Of a DNA stretch of 64,000 nt, positions 57,584-64,000 are shown piece after piece. A program made the translations under genes and the position numbers. The stretch covers positions 1 to 64,000 of the forward strand of contig CAWHLP010000007.1 of assembly GCA_963830205.1 (NCBI GenBank). Reading direction: 5' to 3'. The first letter of the stretch is position 1. Each line of letters starts with the position of its first letter. The stretch is from CAVSRC01 sp963830205. GTDB taxonomy: Bacteria > Pseudomonadota > Alphaproteobacteria > Rhizobiales > Kaistiaceae. Under the pieces are notes generated by a model. It searched no databases and was not told where the DNA came from. It was given only the letters and a program-made list of their open reading frames with translations.

Positions 57584-57760
57584 CTAGTGCAGATGCTCGC
57601 CGGTGAGGCGGGCAATCTCGTCCTTCACATGCAGTTTCTTGCGCTTCAGCTCGCGCAGTTCGAGCGAATCCGTGCCGGGATGGGCCAGCGCGTCCTCAAG
57701 CTCCTTTTCGAGCAGCTCGTGCCGACGCACGAGCTCGGCGAGGTGCGATTCCATAGCCAT
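57584..57760 (-). CDS. YdcH/DUF465 family protein
   Basis: A 58-residue small helical protein: MAMESHLAELVRRHELLEKE, LEDALAHPGTDSLELRELKR, then KKLHVKDEIARLTGEHLH. The pattern LKRxKLxxKDEI is the DUF465 signature; function is unknown. AGGAGG 7 bases before ATG 57760 fixes the start. A second, divergent relative begins at 58031, a paired arrangement seen in many alphaproteobacteria. Confidence 0.92.
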   Translation of the reverse strand: MAMESHLAELVRRHELLEKELEDALAHPGTDSLELRELKRKKLHVKDEIARLTGEHLH

Positions 57761-58030
57761 CAGCAAGCCTCCTGTTGACTATCAATCCAACGACATGAGT
57801 TTGACATAGGATCGCCAGACTGTGAACTACAACCGCCGCCTGTGCATGGCCCAAACGCGCCTATTTCACACATGCGGACGGTCTATTGGTGATCTGGGAA
57901 GGGGATGGGTGGACATCAAGCCCACATCGCCACCCGAGGTCGATGAAGCGGCCTCTGCCGATCTATGCTAGCCTCGCCGGCTGTTGGGCGTGCGGGGCGC
58001 GTCAACCGAATCTTAACCAGACGGACGGCG

Positions 58031-58259
58031 ATGGGCACTCAGGGCGGTGACCTGACCGACGAGGAAGAACGCGAAATCCGGCGCGAGCTTGCCGAGCTGC
58101 GCCAGGAACACCGCGATCTCGACCTGGCGATCGCGGCGATGATCGAATTCGGGCCCGGTCGACACTATCCGCATCCAGCGCATGAAGAAGCGCAAGCTGG
58201 CGCTCAAGGACCGCATCGCGGTGCTCGAGGACAAGCGCCTGCCCGACATCATCGCCTGA
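58031..58259 (+). pseudogene. YdcH/DUF465 family protein, interrupted by one frameshift
   Basis: The first frame, MGTQGGDLTDEEEREIRREL to AIAAMIEFGP, is the N-terminal half. The continuation VDTIRIQRMKKRKLALKDRI then AVLEDKRLPDIIA lies in another frame. Deleting one C/G in the GGGCCCGG run near 58154-58157 restores 75 residues ending in IIA, the usual end for this family. It is upstream of purE on the same strand. Confidence 0.88.
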
Positions 58260-58348
58260 GCCGCGACCGCCGCCGCTTCTTGCGATGCAAGGCCCCGCGC
58301 CTATAATCCGCCGCGCGCAGCAACAGCCCCCTGACCACAACGGACCCC

Positions 58349-58843
58349 ATGGCGGACCCTTCCCCACCGGTTGCCATCATCATGGGCAGCCAATCCGACT
58401 GGGCGGTGCTCGCCGAGGCCGCCAAGACGCTCGACGCGCTGGCGATCGCCCATGACGACCGCATCGTCTCGGCCCACCGCACGCCGGAGCGCATGGTGGC
58501 CTTCGCCAAGGGCGCCCGGGCGGCCGGCTACAAGGTGATCATCGCCGCCGCCGGCGGCGCCGCCCACCTGCCCGGCATGGTCGCCTCGCTCACCTCTCTC
58601 CCGGTCCTCGGCGTGCCCGTCGAGACCAGGGCGCTGGGCGGCCGGGACAGCCTCTATTCGATCGTCCAGATGCCGGCCGGCGTGCCGGTGGGGACGCTTG
58701 CCATCGGCCGCGCCGGCGCCATCAATGCCGCGCTGCTCGCCGCCGCCATCCTCGCCACGGCCGATTCGGACGTGGCCGAGCGGCTCGACCGCTGGCGCGC
58801 CGAGCAGACCGCCGCGGTCGCCGAACGTCCCGCCGATGAATGA
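58349..58843 (+). CDS. purE: 5-(carboxyamino)imidazole ribonucleotide mutase
   Basis: The class I PurE enzyme of purine synthesis, 164 residues. Signature: VAIIMGSQSDWAVLAEAAKT, VSAHRTPERMVAFAKGARAA, IAAAGGAAHLPGMVASLTSL and GVPVETRALGGRDSLYSIVQ, then MPAGVPVGTLAIGRAGAINA. The SQSDW and SAHRTP segments bind the substrate phosphate. It overlaps purK by eight bases. Confidence 0.97.
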   Translation: MADPSPPVAIIMGSQSDWAVLAEAAKTLDALAIAHDDRIVSAHRTPERMVAFAKGARAAGYKVIIAAAGGAAHLPGMVASLTSLPVLGVPVETRALGGRDSLYSIVQMPAGVPVGTLAIGRAGAINAALLAAAILATADSDVAERLDRWRAEQTAAVAERPADE

Positions 58844-59930
58844 ACTGCCGTTGGTGCCGGGAATGACCGTCGGCATCCTCGGCGGCGGCCAGCTCGGCCG
58901 GATGCTGGCGGTGGCGGCGGCCGAACTCGGCCTCTCCTGCCGCATCTACTGCCCCGACCCGCAGAGCCCCGCCTTTGCCGTCGCCGCCGGCCGCACCGTC
59001 GCGCCCTATGACGACGAGGCGGCGCTTGCCGATTTCGCCGCGACCGTCGACATCGTCACCTACGAATTCGAGAACATCCCCGCCGCCACCGTGGAGTTCC
59101 TCGCCGCGCGCACGACCGTTCTCCCCGGCGCCCACAGCCTGGCGGTCTCCCAGGACCGCCTCATGGAGAAGCAGCTCATGGCCGGGCTCGGCATCGCCGT
59201 GCCCGCCTTCGCCCCGGTCGCGGCGCTCTCCGAGATCTATTCGGCACTCGCCCGCACCGGCCGTCCGGCGGTGTTGAAAACCCGCCGTCTCGGCTATGAC
59301 GGCAAGGGCCAGGCGCTGATCCGCGCCGGCGACGACCCGGTGCCGGCCTGGCGGGCGATCGGCGAGGCGCCGGCGATCCTCGAGGCCTTCGTCCCCTTCA
59401 GCCGCGAGATCTCGGTCATCCTCGCCCGCGCCCGCGACGGCGCCATGCGCGCCTGGGACGTGACCGAGAACCGCCACAAGGCCGGCATCCTCGCCACGTC
59501 GACGGTGCCGGCTCTCGTCACGCCGCTTGTTGCCGCCCGCGCCGTCGCCATGGCCGAAGAGATCGCCGTCGCCCTCGACCATGTCGGCGTGCTCGCCGTC
59601 GAGATGTTCGTGCTGGGCGATGGCGACGAGGCCGCGCTGATGGTCAACGAGATCGCCCCGCGCGTCCACAATTCCGGCCACTGGACGGCCGACGCCGCCT
59701 ATTGCTCGCAGTTCGAGCAGCACATTCGGGCGATCGCCGGCTGGCCGCTCGGCGACAGCGAGCGCCACAGCGACGTGGTGATGGAGAACCTGATCGGCGA
59801 CGACGTCGCCCGCTGGCGGGAGCTGGCGGCCGAGCCCGGCGCCCGGCTGCACCTCTACGGCAAGGCGGAAGCCCGCCCCGGCCGCAAGATGGGCCATGTC
59901 AACCGGGTTACACCCGCGGCGAAAACTTGA
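58836..59930 (+). CDS. purK: 5-(carboxyamino)imidazole ribonucleotide synthase
   Basis: An ATP-grasp enzyme of 364 residues that makes N5-CAIR for PurE. It has the N-terminal GILGGGQLGRMLAVAAAELG, EFENIPAATVEFL, the ATP-grasp core PAVLKTRRLGYDGKGQALIR, EAFVPFSREISVILARAR and the metal-binding VNEIAPRVHNSGHWT. Translationally coupled to purE. Confidence 0.97.
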   Translation: MNELPLVPGMTVGILGGGQLGRMLAVAAAELGLSCRIYCPDPQSPAFAVAAGRTVAPYDDEAALADFAATVDIVTYEFENIPAATVEFLAARTTVLPGAHSLAVSQDRLMEKQLMAGLGIAVPAFAPVAALSEIYSALARTGRPAVLKTRRLGYDGKGQALIRAGDDPVPAWRAIGEAPAILEAFVPFSREISVILARARDGAMRAWDVTENRHKAGILATSTVPALVTPLVAARAVAMAEEIAVALDHVGVLAVEMFVLGDGDEAALMVNEIAPRVHNSGHWTADAAYCSQFEQHIRAIAGWPLGDSERHSDVVMENLIGDDVARWRELAAEPGARLHLYGKAEARPGRKMGHVNRVTPAAKT

Positions 59931-59960
59931 ACAAAACTGCCGCCGGAGCTGCCGTTGCTT

Positions 59961-59990
59961 TTGACAGGCCGGCGCGCTCTCTGGTAAAGG
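59961..59990 (+). promoter_or_regulatory. Candidate promoter of rpsU
   Basis: TTGACA (59961-59966), an 18-base spacer and TAAAGG (59985-59990). It lies 31 bases after the purK stop and about 90 before the rpsU start, consistent with a separate, strong promoter. Confidence 0.5.
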
Positions 59991-60082
59991 AGCGCCCAAT
60001 CCGGAGCATGCGGCCCCGGCCGGTGGCCGTTGCCTTTGCTGCTCCGCCATCTGAACAGCGACACCATCAAGGGACGTTTCGC

Positions 60083-60322
60083 TTGCAGGTACTCGTTCGC
60101 GACAACAATGTCGACCAGGCGCTGAAGGCCCTCAAGAAGAAGATGCAGCGCGAGGGGCTCTTCCGCGAGATGAAGCTGCGCAACTATTACGAGAAGCCGT
60201 CCGAGCGGCGCGCGCGCGAGGCAGCCGAGGCGGTCCGCCGTGCACGCAAGCTCGCCCGCAAGCGCGCCCAGCGCGAAGGGCTGATCGCGGCTCCCAAGCC
60301 ACGCGTCAGCGCGCGCCCTTGA
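60083..60322 (+). CDS. rpsU: 30S ribosomal protein S21
   Basis: A 79-residue basic protein of the small subunit: LQVLVRDNNVDQALKALKKK (starting at TTG 60083, read as Met), MQREGLFREMKLRNYYEKPS and a Lys/Arg-rich tail. An ATG is not available at the conserved start, so TTG is used; GGGA lies about 11 bases before it. The C-terminal extension (EGLIAAPKPRVSARP) is typical of alphaproteobacteria. Confidence 0.95.
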   Translation: MQVLVRDNNVDQALKALKKKMQREGLFREMKLRNYYEKPSERRAREAAEAVRRARKLARKRAQREGLIAAPKPRVSARP

Positions 60323-60424
60323 TTCGCCGCCTTTCGGCGGTTTGCTGAATGCAAGCGCGGCCCGCCCGCTTTGCGGTGCGGGCCGATACAGTGCGGACAT
60401 GAGGGCACAGGGCCGGGGGCGAGA

Positions 60425-61333
60425 GTGCAGGCGTTGATCCCGACCGGACATTTCCTTCCAGCTTCGATCGCGTCCCGCCGCGCATTGGGCGCAGTCGGCA
60501 TTGCCCTTATCAGCGGCCTCATGCTTGCCGGCTGCCAGTCGAGCCGCAGCGCCTTCGGCCCCAGCATCGACACCTCGGCCGGCTCCGAGGTCAACATCGC
60601 TTCGCTGACGGAAGTGGTGAAGACGAACCCCAACGATGCCGGCGCCTACAATGTGCGCGGTACCGCCTATGGCAAGGCCGGCGACCTGAGGTCGGCGATC
60701 GCCGACTTCAACACCGCCATCAAGCTCAACCCGTCCTTCTATCAGGCCTATGCCAACCGCGCCCTGGTCGAGCGCCGGCAGGGCCACGATGACCTCGCCT
60801 TGCAGGACTACAACCAGGCCATCGCGATCTCCTCGAACTATGCGCCGGCCTATGTCGGCCGCGGCAACATGTACCGGCAGCACAATCAGACGGACTTGGC
60901 GCTCAACGACTTCAACGCCGCCATCAAGCTCGATCCCACCGACCCGCGCGCCTTCCACAATCGCGGTCTGGTCGAGCAGGCCCAGGGCCAGCACGCGGCG
61001 GCCATCGCCGACTTCTCCAAGGCGATCTCGATCTCGCCCTCTGCGATCGAGCCCTTCAACGCCCGTGGCCTCTCGTATCTCGCGACCCAGGACTACAAGG
61101 CGGCGCTCGACGACTTCAACGAGGTCGTCAAGCGCGACCGCGCATCCTACGAAGGCTGGACCAACGAGGGCCTCGCGCTGGAGAAGCTCGGCGAGCGCAA
61201 GAAGGCCTTCGACGCCTTCGCCCGCGCCAGCACGCTCAATCCCAACTACTCGCCGGCGCGCGAGGGCATGCGCCGCACCGCCGGCAGCGCCAACAGCGGC
61301 GTCGCCTTCAGCAACGGCTACGGGACCGGCTGA
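60425..61333 (+). CDS. TPR-repeat lipoprotein (NlpI-like)
   Basis: A 302-residue lipoprotein. The lipobox is in ALISGLMLAGCQSSRSAF, and several TPRs follow: AGAYNVRGTAYGKAGDLRSA, SFYQAYANRALVERRQGHDD, YAPAYVGRGNMYRQHNQTDL, DPRAFHNRGLVEQAQGQHAA, IEPFNARGLSYLATQDYKAA and YEGWTNEGLALEKLGERKKA. Outer-membrane anchoring is predicted. GTG 60425 is the preferred start, though the frame remains open to 60371. Function could be an adaptor for envelope proteases or hydrolases, as for NlpI; that is inference. Confidence 0.88.
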   Translation: MQALIPTGHFLPASIASRRALGAVGIALISGLMLAGCQSSRSAFGPSIDTSAGSEVNIASLTEVVKTNPNDAGAYNVRGTAYGKAGDLRSAIADFNTAIKLNPSFYQAYANRALVERRQGHDDLALQDYNQAIAISSNYAPAYVGRGNMYRQHNQTDLALNDFNAAIKLDPTDPRAFHNRGLVEQAQGQHAAAIADFSKAISISPSAIEPFNARGLSYLATQDYKAALDDFNEVVKRDRASYEGWTNEGLALEKLGERKKAFDAFARASTLNPNYSPAREGMRRTAGSANSGVAFSNGYGTG

Positions 61334-61369
61334 GCGGCGCCGCTCGCGGCCTGCCGGACGCCGCGGGCC

Positions 61370-62428
61370 CTACGGCGTGGAACGCCTCCCCTGGGCAAGC
61401 GTGGCGACGCCGAACCCGATCATCGCGGCGACCAGGCCGCCGCCCATCAGAGCCAGAGCCCCAACCAACAGGCCGTCCATCGCCTGGGCCGTAGGCAGGC
61501 CCGCGAACGCGGCCGCCGTCAGGCCGACGCCGCACAGCATGCCGGCAAGGGCAGCATAGACAGCCCTGATCCTTGTCCAGCCCTTCATGACGAAGCCGAT
61601 GCCGGCGACGAAGAATGCCGACGGCGGCAGTTCGAAGGCCGCGAACCGGCCCGTGCTGTCGACGCGGAAGATGAAGACCCAGACGACGAACATGAGGAGA
61701 GCGGGGACGGCCAGGAACGCGGCGATCTGGCTTGCCTTGGGCGCGCTCCCCGCCGGTACCGACGCGCCGGACGTCCCGGCCGCTTCCGCTACGCCGGCCG
61801 GCTTTGCGGCCCCGGCCGTTACCGTCTGAGAGGCACGGCCTGCCGCGTTTGCGGGCTTTTCCGTTCGTGTGGGCGGGTCCGACGCCGGGGGAGCGGCGGT
61901 CGCCTTCGCCGGATCGGATGACACGCCCTCGCCGGCGGCCGCTGGCGGCGTGCTGACCGGCGGCGCCCCCGTCGTCTTCTCGATCGTCGCATAGAGCCGC
62001 TCGAGATCTTCGTAGAAGCGAGCCCCGCCCGAGGACACCGAAAGCGCGTTGATCTCGGTCATCTCGTGCAGGCTCGGCGGCAATTCGGCCGGCTGCGGCA
62101 TGTCCGCGTCCTCAACCAGCACCGGCAGCAGGGGAATGTCGAGTTGCAGCGCCGTCTCGATCTCGACACGCACCCAGTCGTTGGTAGCGCTGATGCGGCT
62201 GCGCCCCTCGGCATCCCTGCCCTGCCAGTTCGGGCCGATGACCGCGACGACGAAGTCGCAGTCCCGCAACGCCCGGCCGATCCGCTTGCGGAAGTTCTCA
62301 GTCGGCAGGATCGAGTCGATATCGCGGAAGATCGACTCCTTGCCGTAACGCTCCAGCAGCTTCTCGTAGAGCCAGTTGGTGATCGCCCGGGCATCGTCGC
62401 GCCGATAGGAGAGGACAATCTTGGCCAT
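61370..62428 (-). CDS. TIR-domain protein with C-terminal membrane helices
   Basis: A 352-residue protein. The N-terminal TIR domain (1-150) has box 1 IVLSYRRDDARAITNWLYE, the BB-loop FRDIDSILPTENFRKRI and CDFVVAVIGPNW. The stretch NDWVRVEIETAL places Glu89 where NAD-cleaving TIR proteins have their catalytic Glu (compare SARM1, DWVHKEI). An Ala/Pro/Thr-rich linker follows (about 160-230), then four membrane helices (about 235-255, 265-285, 290-312, 322-345). It stands alone on its strand between an unrelated lipoprotein and pntB. TIR-TM proteins can act in anti-phage defence; no partner gene is recognised next to it. Confidence 0.88.
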   Translation of the reverse strand: MAKIVLSYRRDDARAITNWLYEKLLERYGKESIFRDIDSILPTENFRKRIGRALRDCDFVVAVIGPNWQGRDAEGRSRISATNDWVRVEIETALQLDIPLLPVLVEDADMPQPAELPPSLHEMTEINALSVSSGGARFYEDLERLYATIEKTTGAPPVSTPPAAAGEGVSSDPAKATAAPPASDPPTRTEKPANAAGRASQTVTAGAAKPAGVAEAAGTSGASVPAGSAPKASQIAAFLAVPALLMFVVWVFIFRVDSTGRFAAFELPPSAFFVAGIGFVMKGWTRIRAVYAALAGMLCGVGLTAAAFAGLPTAQAMDGLLVGALALMGGGLVAAMIGFGVATLAQGRRSTP

Positions 62429-62569
62429 ACCCCCGGTTCCCAAGCAATCCGCCCGCGACGGTTTGTCCACCGTCCGCAGGGCGAGGCTACGGCAAGCGCG
62501 GCCGTTTGTCATGACGGCAGGTAACTGCGGCTGGTCGCCTATCGCCCACGGCACAACGCCCCGAAACGA

Positions 62570-62645
62570 GATGGGCCCATCCCTGGCGGGATGGGCCCAT
62601 CGTTCCTCAAGGCCATTAATGTCGCCGGCCCCGTGCGGGGCCGGC
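62570..62645 (-). terminator. Double hairpin after pntB
   Basis: Two stable stems: GCCGGCCCC-gtgc-GGGGCCGGC (62624-62645) and GATGGGCCCATCC/GGATGGGCCCATC (62570-62602). They follow the pntB stop directly on the minus strand. A U tract is lacking, so the stops may be Rho-dependent or only protect the 3' end. Confidence 0.55.
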
Positions 62646-62656
62646 GAGTTGCTTAT

Positions 62657-64000
62657 CTACTTTGCCTTCAAGGCCGCGACGACTTCGTCGAGGACCTTCT
62701 TGGCGTCGCCGAACAGCATCTGGTTGTTCTCTTTGTAGAACAGCGGGTTGTCGATGCCGGCGTAGCCCGAGGCCATCGACCGCTTCATGACGATGGACGT
62801 CTTGGCCTTCCAGACCTCGAGCACCGGCATGCCGGCGATCGGGCTGGTCGGGTCGTCCTCAGCCGCCGGATTGACGATGTCGTTGGCGCCGATCACCATC
62901 GCGACGTCGGTGTCGGGGAAGTCATCGTTGAGCTCGTCCATCTCCATCACGATGTCGTAGGGCACCTTGGCTTCCGCTAGCAGCACGTTCATGTGCCCCG
63001 GCATGCGCCCGGCGACGGGATGGATGCCGAAGCGCACGTTGATGCCCCTTGCGCGCAGCAGCTGGGTCAGCTCGAACACCGAGTGCTGGGCCTGCGCAAC
63101 CGCCATTCCGTAGCCGGGCACGATGATGACGCTCTTGGAATCGGCGAGCAGGTCCGCCGTCTCGACCGCTGTGATTGACCTGACCTCACCGCCCGGCACC
63201 GCGGCAGACGCCGCCGCCGCGCCCTCGGCCGCGCCGAACCCGCCGGCGATCACCGAGATGAAGTTGCGGTTCATGGCGCGGCACATGATGTAGCTCAGGA
63301 TCGCGCCCGAGGAGCCCACCAAAGCGCCAACCACGATCAGAAGATCGTTCGACAGCATGAAGCCGGTCGCCGCCGCCGCCCAGCCGGAGTAGCTGTTCAG
63401 CATCGAGATCACCACCGGCATATCAGCGCCGCCGATGGCCATAACCATGTGCACGCCGAAGGCGAGCGCGATCACCGTCATCACGAGGAGCGGGAACATG
63501 CCGCCGCCCGTCGATTCAGCACCCACAAAGAAGTAACCGAACACGATGACGAGGATGAGGCCGGCAAGATTGATCCAGTGGCGCGCCGGCAACAGGACGG
63601 GCTTGCCGCTGATCCGAGCCGAGAGCTTGCCGAAGGCGATCACCGAGCCGGTGAACGTCACAGCGCCGATGAGCACGCCAACATAGATCTCGATCAGATG
63701 GATCGTGTGCTCGGCATGGGTCGGAAACACCGTCGAGGTGTCGATGTAGCTGGCGTAGCCGATGGCGCAGGCGGCCAAGCCGACCAGCGAGTGCATGATC
63801 GCCACCAGCTCCGGCATCTGCGTCATCCTTACGATGCGCGCCGCATAGAGCCCAAGGCTGCCGCCGATGCCCATTGCCAGGACGATGATGAGGATGCCCA
63901 CGACGCCGCTGACGATCGGCTCTTCGCCGTTCGCCAGCAGACGCGAGCCGAACACGGTGGCCAGCACCGCAATTGCCATGCCGGCGATACCGAACCAGTT
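62657..64000 (-). CDS. pntB: NAD(P) transhydrogenase beta subunit, incomplete at window edge
   Basis: The proton-translocating transhydrogenase moves hydride between NADH and NADP+. At least 448 residues are visible, lacking only the start. About eight membrane helices are followed by the NADP-binding domain (dIII): SVIIVPGYGMAVAQAQHSV (GYGMAVAQA motif), IHPVAGRMPGHMNVLLAEA, VAMVIGANDIVNPAAEDDP and KRSMASGYAGIDNPLFY. The end LDEVVAALKAK is complete. The upstream part, with pntA probably beyond the edge, is outside the window. Confidence 0.97.
   Translation of the reverse strand, partial: NWFGIAGMAIAVLATVFGSRLLANGEEPIVSGVVGILIIVLAMGIGGSLGLYAARIVRMTQMPELVAIMHSLVGLAACAIGYASYIDTSTVFPTHAEHTIHLIEIYVGVLIGAVTFTGSVIAFGKLSARISGKPVLLPARHWINLAGLILVIVFGYFFVGAESTGGGMFPLLVMTVIALAFGVHMVMAIGGADMPVVISMLNSYSGWAAAATGFMLSNDLLIVVGALVGSSGAILSYIMCRAMNRNFISVIAGGFGAAEGAAAASAAVPGGEVRSITAVETADLLADSKSVIIVPGYGMAVAQAQHSVFELTQLLRARGINVRFGIHPVAGRMPGHMNVLLAEAKVPYDIVMEMDELNDDFPDTDVAMVIGANDIVNPAAEDDPTSPIAGMPVLEVWKAKTSIVMKRSMASGYAGIDNPLFYKENNQMLFGDAKKVLDEVVAALKAK

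Noticed and set aside
57965..58030. TTAACC near the second YdcH gene as a CtrA site
   Set aside because: Only a single half-site, with no TTAA at the seven-base spacing.

Overview
The window looks like chromosomal DNA from a GC-rich alphaproteobacterium, most likely of the order Hyphomicrobiales (Rhizobiales). This rests on gene content and order: tol-pal followed by cpoB, tilS and ftsH; a tkt-gap-pgk-fba cluster; alphaproteobacteria-typical DUF1465 (RcdA-like), DUF1192, DUF4164, DUF1013 (TrcR) and twin YdcH genes; a zapA-6S RNA-fthC order; and candidate CtrA boxes (TTAA-N7-TTAA). I cannot name a genus. No phage, insertion sequence with a transposase, CRISPR array, rRNA or tRNA was recognised.

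Layout. 0-8 kb: the purA 5' end, a DMT exporter, a DUF998 membrane protein with a serine hydrolase, a small membrane protein with an XRE regulator, then serA and serC (serine synthesis). 7.9-18.5 kb: an outer-membrane beta-barrel gene, then on the minus strand ybgC, tolQ, tolR, tolA, tolB, pal, cpoB, tilS and ftsH, which form the envelope-constriction machine and its usual downstream genes. 18.5-25.1 kb: an accessory stretch (GNAT, GH15, GT39-like transferase, EmrB pump, NUDIX) lying between ruvB and ybgC, with gene relics at its joints. 25.1-29.5 kb: ruvB, a membrane protein, ruvA, a VapBC-type toxin-antitoxin pair, and ruvC fused in frame to an EamA transporter. 29.5-36 kb: an Lrp regulator, DUF3617, a TauE permease, a metallophosphoesterase, yebC, ymdB, fthC, 6S RNA, zapA and DUF4164. 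36-45 kb: tkt, gap, a 49-residue membrane ORF, pgk, class I fba, a ThiE-like protein, a Sel1-repeat protein and an inositol monophosphatase. 45-50 kb: a MotA/ExbB-like plus MotB/OmpA-like motor pair, a class III cyclase with TPRs, rpmE and RcdA-like DUF1465. 50-57 kb: DUF1192, a quinone oxidoreductase, GT25, TrcR, a WYL regulator with a VOC protein, NUDIX, SDR and TauE. 57-64 kb: two YdcH genes, purE, purK, rpsU, a TPR lipoprotein, a TIR-transmembrane protein and the 3' part of pntB.

The central themes are cell envelope and division (Tol-Pal, CpoB, FtsH, ZapA, Omp, with candidate CtrA sites before tolQ, pal and omp), DNA repair (RuvABC), central carbon metabolism and serine or purine synthesis.

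The features most worth a second look are: the TIR-transmembrane protein with a conserved candidate NADase glutamate; three NUDIX tails and an emrA relic marking stepwise accretion between ruvB and ybgC; a VapBC-type pair translationally coupled to ruvA; an EamA-RuvC reading-frame fusion; candidate CtrA boxes at envelope genes; a possible small RNA upstream of the RcdA-like gene; and mosaic palindromic repeats. Eight sites need a single-base correction to restore a conserved protein (purA, serC, tilS, GH15 twice, two NUDIX genes, a YdcH gene). Several of these genes are normally essential, so consensus error is the likeliest explanation and should be excluded before any biology is inferred from them.
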